From JALYNX01 sp035292685 (GTDB lineage Bacteria > Actinomycetota > Acidimicrobiia > Spongiisociales > ZC4RG35): 64,000 nucleotides of DNA. This document shows, piece by piece, positions 8,326 through 17,865 of the stretch; the stretch's first letter is position 1; each line of letters begins with the position of its first letter. The stretch spans positions 1-64,000 of the forward strand of contig DATDPP010000060.1 in NCBI GenBank assembly GCA_035292685.1, given 5' to 3'. The position numbers and the translations under genes were made by a program. A model generated the notes under the pieces. It was not told the origin of the DNA. It was given only the letters and a program-made list of their open reading frames with translations, and ran no database searches.

Positions 8326-9036
8326 ATGAGCGAAATACAGGTATTGGAAAGAGAAACCGAGACGGTTCAACAGCCAGCACCGGCACCGAGACGGAGATTC
8401 GGATTCATCCCGATCGCATTCGTCCTCGGTGTCGTCGCTCTGTTCGTCGTGTTCGGGATGTTCGTCATATCGAGTCTCCGCAATGTGTTGGACGCGGTGC
8501 CAACACCGGGGGACCTGGCTGCGGTCTTCGAGCCCGAGCCGTACGAGGAGATCGGCCCGGTCATCATCAGCTCGATCCGTGACATGTCCAACCTGACGAC
8601 AGTCGAGACGGTGCAGTACACGATCGTCGACAAGGGCACCGACAAGGGCTGGCTGGACTGGGCCCGTGGCGACAGTCTTCAACTGTTTGCGGTGGCCAGG
8701 ATCGGCGCCGGCATCGACCTGAGCCAGATATCGGCGCGGACTGTGTCGGTGGACAGCTCGGGAGTAGTCGAGATCAGCGTCCCTGCTGCGGAGATTCAGT
8801 ACGTGTCGGTCGACAACGAAGCGACCCAGATCCTCGACCGGGAGACCGGTCTGTTCACCAAGGGCGATCCCCGGCTGGAGACCGACGCCAGACAGGTGGC
8901 CGAAGAGGTCCTGAGGCAGGCCGCCGTGGATGACGGGCTGCTGGTGAAGGCCGAGGCCAATGCCAGACAGGTGCTCACCGACTTCCTGATGGGTCTCGGT
9001 TATCGGGACGTGGTCGTCGAGTTCACAGGCTCCTGA
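8326..9036 (+). CDS. DUF4230 family membrane-anchored protein
   Basis: This 236-residue protein has a cytoplasmic N-terminus of about 30 residues, one transmembrane helix (about 31-52) and an extracytoplasmic domain. The domain resembles DUF4230, with a VQYTIVDKG strand, a central IGAGIDLSQI stretch and a C-terminal helical region. The biochemical function of the family is unknown. GGAGAAAG lies upstream of the ATG. Its 3' end overlaps the 3' end of the convergent dehydrogenase gene by 14 nt. Confidence 0.7.
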   Translation: MSEIQVLERETETVQQPAPAPRRRFGFIPIAFVLGVVALFVVFGMFVISSLRNVLDAVPTPGDLAAVFEPEPYEEIGPVIISSIRDMSNLTTVETVQYTIVDKGTDKGWLDWARGDSLQLFAVARIGAGIDLSQISARTVSVDSSGVVEISVPAAEIQYVSVDNEATQILDRETGLFTKGDPRLETDARQVAEEVLRQAAVDDGLLVKAEANARQVLTDFLMGLGYRDVVVEFTGS

Positions 9037-11446
9037 TCCGCTCCCCTTTGGGGTCATAGAGCGGTTCGACCCGGACCTCAGCCGGCACGTCGACCCCAAA
9101 GACTTCGACCGCGAGTCCGGTTCCTGCGGCACTCAATTCGGCTGGCACCCAGGCGTATGCGATGGAGGCCTCGAGGTGGTACCCGAGGCCTCCAGATGAA
9201 ACCCGTCCCACCACTGTGTTGTTCTCTTTGACGGGCTCGTTGGAAAGGGCCACCGAGCGGGGATCGGCCAGCACCAGACAGACCAGACGCTGCTCGCCAC
9301 CGTCTGGGGCGAGGCGTGAGATCGCCTCTTTTCCGAGGAACTCACCCTTCTCCGGCCTGACCGCGAACCCCAGACCTGCCGAATAAGGGTCGGTCTCCGA
9401 CGTGATATCGGCTCCCCATACCCGGTACCCCTTCTCCATCCGCAGCGAGTCGATGGCGCGATAACCGGCCGGCAGCAAGCCATAAGGGCGGCCCGCCTCG
9501 AGGATGGTGTCCCACAGACGCAGGCCGTACTCGGTAGGCGGGTACAACTCCCACCCGGCCTCACCGACGTAGGTGACCCGTAGCGCCCAGCAGGGAACGT
9601 CACCGACCGTCAAATGACGAGCCGACATGAATGGGAACGAGAGGTCGTCTGAGGTGAGTTCGGAGAGGATTTCACCCGCCCGCGGTCCCCACAAGCCCAA
9701 ACAGGCCAATGAAGTGGTGACGTCTCTGATTTCAACGCCTTCCCCAGGCGGGCTGTGTTGCTTCAGCCAGGACAGGTCGTGGCGGCCAAAAGCGCTCCCG
9801 GTGACCAGGAGGAAGCGGTCCTCTTCGAGCCTGGTGACGGTGAGGTCGCATTCGACCCCGCCCCGCGAGTTGAGCAGGGCGGTGTACGTGATCCGTCCCG
9901 GCGGTTTCCCGACGTCATTGGCACACATCCGCTGCAGAAAGTCGCAAGCACCGGGTCCCGAGACCTCGATCTTGGCAAAGCTGGATTCGTCGAAGAGGGC
10001 GGCGGCGTCGCGAGTGGCCAGATGCTCGGTGACGATGGCTGTCGACCAGTTCTGGCCCGCCCAACCGCGTGGCCGCATCCTTTCATGCTCGGGGTTGTCG
10101 TTGGATTGGTACCAGTTGACCCGCTCCCATCCACTCTTCTCCCCGAACATGGCCCCCAGCGCCTGATGACGCGGATAAACCGGGCTGGTTCGCAGCGGGC
10201 GACCCGCCTGCCGCTCGTGGTTGGGATAGACGATGTCGTAGTAGGTCGAGTAGATCTCGTCGGTTAGAGCCAGGCAGTAGCCGCGGCTCTGGTACTGGGG
10301 CCCGAACCGGCGAATGTCCATCTTCCAGAGATCCATGGGCGGCTCCCGCCCCACGATCCATTCCGCCATGACCTTGCCGATGCCTCCGGCTCCAGCGATG
10401 CCGTGGGCGCAGAAACCAGCTGCCACGAACAGGCCCCCGATCTCGCTCTCTCCGAGGATGAACTCCCCGTCGGGGGTGAAGGCCTCGGGGCCGTTGATGA
10501 CCTCCGTCACCTGGGCTTCAGCCAGGACCGGAACCAGTCCCTGGGCGTATTCGCTGAGAGGGAGGAATCGTTCCAAATCGGCGGGAAGAAGCCGATTGTT
10601 GAAGTCGGCGGGGATGAAACCCGCTTCGTGCCAGGGCATCGGGTTTCGCTCATAACCACCCATCAGCAATCCGCCAACCTCCTCCCGGAAATAGACCAGG
10701 CGGTCGGGGTCACGCATGGTTGGCAGGTCCCGGGGGATCTCCTCCGAGGGTCGAGTGTGGGCGTACTGATGGGCCATGGGCATCACCGGCACGTTCACTC
10801 CGGCCAGCCTTCCGATCTCATAGGCAAAGATCCCTCCGGCGTTGACGACGATCTCGCAATTGACGCGGCCCTGATCGGTGTCGACGTGGGTGACGCGCCC
10901 GTCCGACACCCCGATCCCGGTCACCCGGGTGTTGGTGTGGAACTCGACTTCGTTCTTGCGGGCCCCGTCGGCGAGAGCGAGGGCCAACCCCGAGGGGTTG
11001 AGGTGGCCGTCGGTTGGTAGGAACACCGCTCCCAGGACTCCCGTCGGGTCGAATAGACCGTGGAAGAGGCGGTGGGCTTCTTCGGTGGAGATCAGATCGA
11101 GGGGCAGCCCGAAAGTCCGAGCCCAGCCAGCCTGGCGGTCCAGCTCCTCCATGCGAGCCGGGCTCGAGGCCAGCCGAAGTGACCCAACCTCCCGCCAGCC
11201 GGGGTCGTAGCCGGTCTCACCGTGAAGACGGCGGTAGAGCTCGGTCCCATACATCATCATCTTGGTCAGGGTCACCGAGCTTCGGAGCTGGCCGACCAGG
11301 CCGGCGGAATGAAAGGTGGAGCCCGAGGTCAGCTCGGACCGGTCCAGCAACACGACCTCGGTCCAGCCCAATTGGGCGAGGTGATATGCGATCGAAGTGC
11401 CACCCACCCCGCCACCGATGATCACGACCCTGGCCGAATCCCGCAT
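9023..11446 (-). CDS. Dimethylglycine/sarcosine dehydrogenase-like FAD oxidoreductase with GcvT domain
   Basis: The 807-residue protein consists of a DAO-type FAD domain (dinucleotide motif GGGVGG at 11-16), a middle FAO domain and a C-terminal aminomethyltransferase (GcvT) domain. His46 in GSTFHSAGLVG corresponds to the histidine that binds FAD covalently in dimethylglycine dehydrogenase. Such enzymes demethylate N-methylated glycines and load the one-carbon unit on tetrahydrofolate. The start ATG shares one base with the stop of the upstream HAD-choline kinase gene (TGATG), so the two are translationally coupled. That pairing suggests a choline/betaine-derived or related methylamine substrate. 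The exact substrate is open. Confidence 0.85.
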   Translation of the reverse strand: MRDSARVVIIGGGVGGTSIAYHLAQLGWTEVVLLDRSELTSGSTFHSAGLVGQLRSSVTLTKMMMYGTELYRRLHGETGYDPGWREVGSLRLASSPARMEELDRQAGWARTFGLPLDLISTEEAHRLFHGLFDPTGVLGAVFLPTDGHLNPSGLALALADGARKNEVEFHTNTRVTGIGVSDGRVTHVDTDQGRVNCEIVVNAGGIFAYEIGRLAGVNVPVMPMAHQYAHTRPSEEIPRDLPTMRDPDRLVYFREEVGGLLMGGYERNPMPWHEAGFIPADFNNRLLPADLERFLPLSEYAQGLVPVLAEAQVTEVINGPEAFTPDGEFILGESEIGGLFVAAGFCAHGIAGAGGIGKVMAEWIVGREPPMDLWKMDIRRFGPQYQSRGYCLALTDEIYSTYYDIVYPNHERQAGRPLRTSPVYPRHQALGAMFGEKSGWERVNWYQSNDNPEHERMRPRGWAGQNWSTAIVTEHLATRDAAALFDESSFAKIEVSGPGACDFLQRMCANDVGKPPGRITYTALLNSRGGVECDLTVTRLEEDRFLLVTGSAFGRHDLSWLKQHSPPGEGVEIRDVTTSLACLGLWGPRAGEILSELTSDDLSFPFMSARHLTVGDVPCWALRVTYVGEAGWELYPPTEYGLRLWDTILEAGRPYGLLPAGYRAIDSLRMEKGYRVWGADITSETDPYSAGLGFAVRPEKGEFLGKEAISRLAPDGGEQRLVCLVLADPRSVALSNEPVKENNTVVGRVSSGGLGYHLEASIAYAWVPAELSAAGTGLAVEVFGVDVPAEVRVEPLYDPKGERIRSL

Positions 11447-13017
11447 CAGTCCACCGCAGCCGCGGCGTGGTCCAGCCAGCGATCGAAATCTGTTGACTCG
11501 GCCAGGCGGCGGCAATTGGAGAGCCGGTCATCCGCGTAGCGGACGAAATCGACATGATCGAGGGTGGAGATGGCCTGCTGCACCACCCCCCACATGCCTT
11601 CACGAAACTCGCTCATCAACTTCATCAGCTGGAGTCTGGCCCACCGCGCATTGGTGACGCCGCCGAAGTAGATCGTCAGCAGTGCCTCGTCGGACTCGTC
11701 GGTGAAGTCGCTATTCACGCTGAGGTTGCCGAGGTCGAAGAAGCGATCGTTCATTCCGGCGTATTCGAAGTCGAGCAGCCACACCCGGTCGCCGTCGAAG
11801 AGCACGTTGGCGGGTAGAAGGTCGTTGTGGCACGGGGTTTCGGGCTGAGGGTGGGTGGCGAAGGCGGCCTCGATGGCGTGGGATCGGGGAAGCAGCGATT
11901 GGTAGACCTCCGGTGGCGGCACCCCGCGGGCCGCGGCATCCCGGGCGTGCCATTCGACGACTCGATGGATGGGGAAGCGCCCGCCGAGGGGAGGGCTCTG
12001 GTGAAACACGAGCACCGCTTCCAACACCGGCTGCAGTGAACTCTGGAAGTCCTCGGACGAGCCGGCATGACTCCCCGGGACGAACTCGGTGATCAGGGTC
12101 CCCACCCCCGGCAGCTCTCCGAAGATCGGCGGGCCGATGCCGAGATCTGCAGCCCGGCGGGCCGCTTCTGCCTCCCACCTCCGGTCGATGCCGAGAACCT
12201 CGGTGCCCTCACCGGGGAGTCGAAGCATGTAGGAGGACCCGTTGGTCGTGACCCGGTAGTTGCGATTGGTGATGCCGAGATCGATCGGATCCACGGTCAG
12301 CGTGTGGCCAGGCCAGACCCGGGCAGCCAGGTCATGAACGGTGAAGTCGGCCAACTCCGGGCCCAATTCGTCAACCACGAGATCAGCCTCAGCCACCTGG
12401 GTCGGTTGGTTGGTGTGTGCTATCACGCACCGCATTCCGGCGGCATGGGCCGCGGACAGACCCACCGCTGAATCCTCGAACACGACGATCTCCCCGGGCC
12501 GCAGGTTGGGGTGGGTGACACGGAGCCGTTCCAAAGCGAGGGAGAAGCCTTCCGGGTCGGGTTTTCCGGCTTCGACGTCTTCGACGGAAACGATGAGGGC
12601 AAAGCATGACCACAGTCCGGCCGTCTCCAACACGAACCGGATCTCGTCGGCCACCGCTCCCGAAACCACGGCCAGGGGGACCTTTTCGCCCAGAACACGG
12701 ATCAAGTCCGCGGCTCCTTGACGCACCGGCACCTGGTCGGCGGCTTCCCGCCGATAGCGGGCGACCCGATCCTCCACGAGCGCGGAAGCCTCCGAGGCCG
12801 GGCGGCCGGCCATCTGGACGAGCTCCCGGGCAATGTCGAGGTCGCTGCGGCCGGTCAGCTCGGTCATGTAGAAGTCCCGGTCGAGAATCAGGTCCAGCCG
12901 CTCGGAGGCGAGATCCGCGAAGATGCGGTATTGGAGCTCCTCGTCATCGGTGATGGTGCCGTTGAAATCGAAGATGACGGCCTTGGCCTCGAATCGACCT
13001 CCGATCAATACCGCCAC
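11446..13017 (-). CDS. HAD-family hydrolase fused to choline/ethanolamine kinase-like domain
   Basis: This 523-residue protein has two domains. Residues 1-215 are a beta-phosphoglucomutase-like HAD hydrolase: nucleophile Asp17 in FDFNGT, VVSGAV as motif II, the motif III Lys in AGKPDP, and FEDSAVG. The usual second Asp of motif I is Asn19. Residues about 225-523 are a choline kinase/APH fold, with the catalytic loop CHNDLLPANVL (Asp399) and the Mg-binding LLDFEYAG (Asp416). It therefore joins a putative phosphatase or mutase to a small-molecule kinase. The start is a GTG. The stop overlaps the demethylating oxidoreductase start by one base. Substrates are not deducible; an amino alcohol such as choline is a reasonable guess for the kinase half. 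Confidence 0.8.
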   Translation of the reverse strand: MAVLIGGRFEAKAVIFDFNGTITDDEELQYRIFADLASERLDLILDRDFYMTELTGRSDLDIARELVQMAGRPASEASALVEDRVARYRREAADQVPVRQGAADLIRVLGEKVPLAVVSGAVADEIRFVLETAGLWSCFALIVSVEDVEAGKPDPEGFSLALERLRVTHPNLRPGEIVVFEDSAVGLSAAHAAGMRCVIAHTNQPTQVAEADLVVDELGPELADFTVHDLAARVWPGHTLTVDPIDLGITNRNYRVTTNGSSYMLRLPGEGTEVLGIDRRWEAEAARRAADLGIGPPIFGELPGVGTLITEFVPGSHAGSSEDFQSSLQPVLEAVLVFHQSPPLGGRFPIHRVVEWHARDAAARGVPPPEVYQSLLPRSHAIEAAFATHPQPETPCHNDLLPANVLFDGDRVWLLDFEYAGMNDRFFDLGNLSVNSDFTDESDEALLTIYFGGVTNARWARLQLMKLMSEFREGMWGVVQQAISTLDHVDFVRYADDRLSNCRRLAESTDFDRWLDHAAAAVD

Positions 13018-13062
13018 CGAGCAATGATGCCATGCCGCCCCTGGGGATGGGTGAGGCGCCGG

Positions 13063-14661
<1,599 letters not shown>

Positions 14662-14698
14662 CTGGTGAGCCGAGCGTAGTTGTCAGCGGGGCTCGGGC

Positions 14699-15004
14699 TC
14701 AGCCCTCGTAGAGAGCCTCTTCGTTGTAGGGCTCGATCATGATGCACTCACCCGGGCATTCCTCCGCCGACTCCAGGGCATCCTGGATCAGGGCGTCCGG
14801 GATACGGGCCATGCCCCTGGCGCCGTCGGGGGCCTGTTCGCCGTCGAAGATCACGGTTCGGTCGAAATATTTGGCTTCCTCTTTGACCACCCACAACCCG
14901 TCGTCGCGCCCCAGGAACACGTCGGGGGTGATCTCTTCACAGATTCCGTCTCCGGTGCACAGGTCCTGGTCGATCCAGACCATGAGCTTGGTCTCTTTAG
15001 CCAT
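14699..15004 (-). CDS. Small ferredoxin, probably [3Fe-4S] type
   Basis: This 101-residue acidic protein has Cys16 and Cys22 in LCTGDGIC and Cys83 and Cys87 in ECPGEC. The spacing CX5C...CP matches the single-cluster ferredoxins that serve actinobacterial P450s and oxygenases; the extra Cys87 leaves the cluster type uncertain. The sequence between the two Cys groups is about 60 residues, longer than in minimal 3Fe ferredoxins. It is likely an electron carrier for one of the neighbouring oxidoreductases; its direct partner is unknown. It is divergent from the MaoC gene with a 45-nt gap. Confidence 0.8.
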   Translation of the reverse strand: MAKETKLMVWIDQDLCTGDGICEEITPDVFLGRDDGLWVVKEEAKYFDRTVIFDGEQAPDGARGMARIPDALIQDALESAEECPGECIMIEPYNEEALYEG

Positions 15005-15049
15005 GTCACCAAACTAGGCGTTTCCATTGCTTGTGTCAGAATCCACAGA

Positions 15050-15496
15050 ATGGAAGTGATCGACAGACTCACGTCGATTCAAGGCGAGGAGGTCGGGGTC
15101 ACCGACTGGATGGAGATCACCCAGGAGCGGGTCGATGCATTTGCCGACGCCACCGGTGACCAGCAGTGGATCCATGTCGATCCGGTTCGAGCAGCGCAAG
15201 GGCCTTTCGGGGGCACGATTGCCCACGGGTTTCTCACTTTGGCGCTGGCAGTTCCCCTCGCCGGGCAGGTGAGCCTCGACGTCGGAGAGCCCAAGATGGC
15301 GATCAACTACGGCCTGGAGAAGGTTCGGTTCCCGGCACCGGTCCTGGTCGGGAGTCGAATCCGGGCCCGGGTGACCCTGCTTGGAGTGTCCGAGGTGCCG
15401 GGAGGGATCCAGGTGAATCGTCAGGTCACCATGGAGGTCGAGGGCAGTGAGAAACCGGCCATGGTCGCCGAGACGGTCTCGCGCTATTACTACTGA
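15050..15496 (+). CDS. MaoC-like (R)-specific enoyl-CoA hydratase
   Basis: This 148-residue hot-dog fold enzyme carries the hydratase-2 motif: catalytic Asp37 and His42 in ATGDQQWIHVDP, and GGTIAHGFLTL at 54-64. It hydrates a trans-2-enoyl-CoA to an (R)-3-hydroxyacyl-CoA. It is the only plus-strand gene among the minus-strand acyl-CoA genes, facing the SDR/thiolase operon, and its product could feed that SDR. The coding sequence ends 119 nt before the convergent SDR stop, in a hairpin-rich spacer. Confidence 0.88.
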   Translation: MEVIDRLTSIQGEEVGVTDWMEITQERVDAFADATGDQQWIHVDPVRAAQGPFGGTIAHGFLTLALAVPLAGQVSLDVGEPKMAINYGLEKVRFPAPVLVGSRIRARVTLLGVSEVPGGIQVNRQVTMEVEGSEKPAMVAETVSRYYY

Positions 15497-15499
15497 ACC

Positions 15500-15610
15500 C
15501 CCCGTCGGCGCAGCCAGGGGCTGCGCGGGTCCCCCTCGAAAGGGGAGACAAAAAAGCGTTGTCCCCCTGCGAAGCGGGGGGACCGCCCAACCTCCGGTCG
15601 GGCGAGGGGG
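15500..15610. repeat. GC-rich hairpin cluster between convergent genes
   Basis: Three clear stem-loops lie in the 119-nt gap between convergent stops. The first is GCGCAGCC/GGCTGCGC (15508-15515 with 15519-15526). The second is CCCCT/AGGGG with a CGAA loop (15532-15545). The third is GTCCCCC/GGGGGAC (15561-15567 with 15577-15583), extended inward to a GAA loop. An A-tract (15550-15555) and a short T run lie between the second and third. The arrangement fits a bidirectional terminator or a degenerate repetitive extragenic element. Confidence 0.65.
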
Positions 15611-15615
15611 GCCAA

Positions 15616-16314
15616 CTACGACAAACTCCTCCCACCCCCCACCACGATCACCTCTCCGGTGATGTAGCCCGAGAGCGGGGTGAGCAGGAACCAAACAAGA
15701 TTCGCCACCTCGTCGGGGGTTCCCATTCGCTCCAGGGGTATGGATGACACCATCTTGTCCCTCACCTCCTCGGGAATCCCCATGCTCATCTCGGAGGAGA
15801 TCAACCCCGGGGCCACCGCGTTCACCCGAACCCCGGGAGCGAGGGACAGGGCCAGAGCCCGGGTCAGCCCGACCAGCCCGCCTTTGGACATCGAGTAGTT
15901 GTACTGGCCGAAGTTCCCCAGATAGGCCCGGGAGGCGATGTTGACTATCGATCCCCCGTCACTCATCAGGAGGGCTAGTTCGGTGGATAGGCGATAGGCG
16001 GCGCCCAGGTTCACCTCCAGGACCGAGCGGAAGCTCTCATCTGTCATGTTGACCAGCCGCGAGTCGCTGGTGATCCCGGCGTTGTTGACCAAACCGATCA
16101 GGGGCAAGCCCGAGGCCTCGACCGCCTCGCGCACTGTGCCCGGGCCGTCCGATGAGGTGAGGTCGACCTGGACCGGGGTCAGCTGCTCGGCGAGGGCCAG
16201 TTCCGGGGCCAGATCGACCCCGATCACGGTCAGCGGGCCGGTGGCGGCCATCTTTTCGGCGATGGCGCGCCCGATGCCACGGGCGGCACCGGTGACCACC
16301 ACGACTCCGTTCAC
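15616..16314 (-). CDS. Short-chain dehydrogenase/reductase, 3-oxoacyl-(CoA/ACP) reductase type
   Basis: This 232-residue classical SDR has the cofactor motif TGAARGIGRA at 8-17, NNAG at 77-80, Asn102 in LEVNLG, and the Ser128-Tyr140-Lys144 catalytic set in the YSMSK block. It is FabG-like and slightly shorter than usual (about 245). It probably interconverts 3-hydroxyacyl- and 3-oxoacyl-CoA next to the thiolase of the same operon. Its start overlaps the stop of the half-SDR gene by 4 nt, so both are likely made in equal amounts and may form a complex. Confidence 0.87.
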   Translation of the reverse strand: MNGVVVVTGAARGIGRAIAEKMAATGPLTVIGVDLAPELALAEQLTPVQVDLTSSDGPGTVREAVEASGLPLIGLVNNAGITSDSRLVNMTDESFRSVLEVNLGAAYRLSTELALLMSDGGSIVNIASRAYLGNFGQYNYSMSKGGLVGLTRALALSLAPGVRVNAVAPGLISSEMSMGIPEEVRDKMVSSIPLERMGTPDEVANLVWFLLTPLSGYITGEVIVVGGGRSLS

Positions 16315-16679
16315 GGCAGGGCCCTTCCGATGTGGTCGGGGCCGACCCGGATCAACTCGCCGGTCACGTCGGAGGAGGCGACCAGTTGGTCGGCCCAGTC
16401 GGCGACGGTTTCGGGATCGGCGCCTTCCGAGAAAGCCACGACATTCACGGTCCAGCCGTCCTTGACCCCCTCCAGGGCTGCAGTCCTCGCTGCCGAGAGC
16501 AGGCCGGTGGCGAGCATCGCCTTCCCCGGCCCCCTTCTCCCCAGAAGGTCGTCGTTGTGGACGACGTACACGATGGACTCTGCGCCCTGGGCGGCGGCCC
16601 GGCTGGCTTCGAATGCGTGGGTGAGGGCGGCGAGGACATCGCCCCAGTCGTCACTCACCTCAGTTGCCCAATGGATCAT
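16311..16679 (-). CDS. SDR-like C-terminal-half protein lacking cofactor and catalytic motifs
   Basis: The 122-residue protein follows the second half of an SDR: a helix leading to a strand (ESIVYVVHND), a helix placed where YxxxK would be (residues about 50-70), the WTVNVVAF strand, and a TGELIRVGPD ending like the TGExIxVDGG of FabG-like enzymes. There is no TGxxxGxG motif and no Tyr-Lys pair, so it cannot be an active SDR alone. It lies between the CoA-transferase gene (4-nt gap) and a complete SDR gene (4-nt overlap). It may be a regulatory or dimerising partner of that SDR, or a remnant under loss; its regular codon use and coupling favour the former. Confidence 0.6.
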   Translation of the reverse strand: MIHWATEVSDDWGDVLAALTHAFEASRAAAQGAESIVYVVHNDDLLGRRGPGKAMLATGLLSAARTAALEGVKDGWTVNVVAFSEGADPETVADWADQLVASSDVTGELIRVGPDHIGRALP

Positions 16680-16683
16680 CAGG

Positions 16684-17865
16684 TCACGATACGACGGCGG
16701 TCCCGGCCTCCACCATCTGCTCGATGGTGCTGTCGTCGACCCCGAGTTCGCGGAGGATCGGCCTCGTGTGCTGACCCAGGGTGGCCGGTGGGGTGTCGTT
16801 CCTGGCCGGTGCGCCGTCGACTCTGATCGGGGAGCCAGTCACCTGGATCCTCCCGGCGACCGGATGCTCGAGCTCGACCAACATCTCGTTGTGCCGCGCC
16901 TGGGGATCGTGGAGGGCTTCGGGCACCGTGAGCACGCGGCCGGCGGGAAGTCCCACCTGCTCGAGAAGGTCGATCCAGTATTCGGCGATTTCCGTCTTGA
17001 ACACGTTGCTCAGTTTTCGAGCCAGCTGGGCACGATTGGACATCCGCTTCTCATTGGTCGGGTAGTCCTTGGCGAGGTCGGGCCGCTCCAGCGCATCGGT
17101 CAGCAGCTCGAAATGACGGTCGGAGACGATCGCCAGCGTGAAAGGAGAGTCCGACGCTTCGAACACTTGGTTGGGTGCGATGAAAGGGCTGGCGGTCCCG
17201 ATTCGAGGTGGTTGCTCGCCCGAAGCCACGGCCAGGGCGTTCCACCCTGATTGGACGGCGATCACCCCATCCCGCAACGAGACGTCGACCCGACCACCCG
17301 TCCTCTTCTTGTCGGCGAGGCCAGCGGAGACGGCGAGCGCCAGATTGGTCCCTGCCAGGTAGTCAGCGATCGAGGTGGCGGTCTTGTGCGGCCCGTCCTT
17401 GGCGTCTCCGGTGATCGAGATCATCCCTGACTCACCCTGGAAGACGACATCGATCCCGGCTCTCCGGGCATAAGGACCATCGGGGCCAAAGGCCGAGATG
17501 ACGGCATAGATGAGCCTCGGATTCAGCTCGCGTGCCCTGGCCTCGCCCAGTCCGAGACGCTCCATGGCGCCGTGTCGGAGATTGCTGATCACCACGTCGG
17601 CCTTCTTCACCAGGTTGTCGAGGACCCGTTTTGAAACCCAGTCCTTGGGATCGAGAGCCAGTGACTCCTTGCCCCGGTTGACGGCCATGAAGAACACCGA
17701 CTCTCCGTTCTGGGTCGGGCCGAACCGTCGACCAAGGTCGCCAGCAGGAGGTTCCACCTTGATGACCCGCGCCCCGAGGTCGGCGAGGAGCATGGCGCCA
17801 TAGGGAGCCGCAATCAGATTCCCGAACTCGACGACCAGGGTTCCGCGGAGCGGTCCCTCAAACAC
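16684..17865 (-). CDS. Class III CoA-transferase (CaiB/BaiF/formyl-CoA transferase family)
   Basis: The 393-residue protein starts at a GTG (17865) that overlaps the thiolase stop by 8 nt; this start places FEGPLRGTLVVEFGN at the N-terminus as in the family. AAPYGAMLLADLGARVIKVEPP and the GDLGRRFGP region are the canonical first motifs, and RRAGIDVVFQGESGM holds the conserved Asp that carries the CoA-ester intermediate in characterised relatives. It moves CoA between a carboxylic acid and an acyl-CoA, here probably to activate a substrate for the thiolase/SDR pathway. The donor and acceptor are unknown. Confidence 0.87.
   Translation of the reverse strand: MFEGPLRGTLVVEFGNLIAAPYGAMLLADLGARVIKVEPPAGDLGRRFGPTQNGESVFFMAVNRGKESLALDPKDWVSKRVLDNLVKKADVVISNLRHGAMERLGLGEARARELNPRLIYAVISAFGPDGPYARRAGIDVVFQGESGMISITGDAKDGPHKTATSIADYLAGTNLALAVSAGLADKKRTGGRVDVSLRDGVIAVQSGWNALAVASGEQPPRIGTASPFIAPNQVFEASDSPFTLAIVSDRHFELLTDALERPDLAKDYPTNEKRMSNRAQLARKLSNVFKTEIAEYWIDLLEQVGLPAGRVLTVPEALHDPQARHNEMLVELEHPVAGRIQVTGSPIRVDGAPARNDTPPATLGQHTRPILRELGVDDSTIEQMVEAGTAVVS

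Noticed and set aside
6998..8329. 443-codon plus-strand frame
   Set aside because: Antisense shadow of the biotin carboxylase gene, a usual effect of GC-rich third positions.
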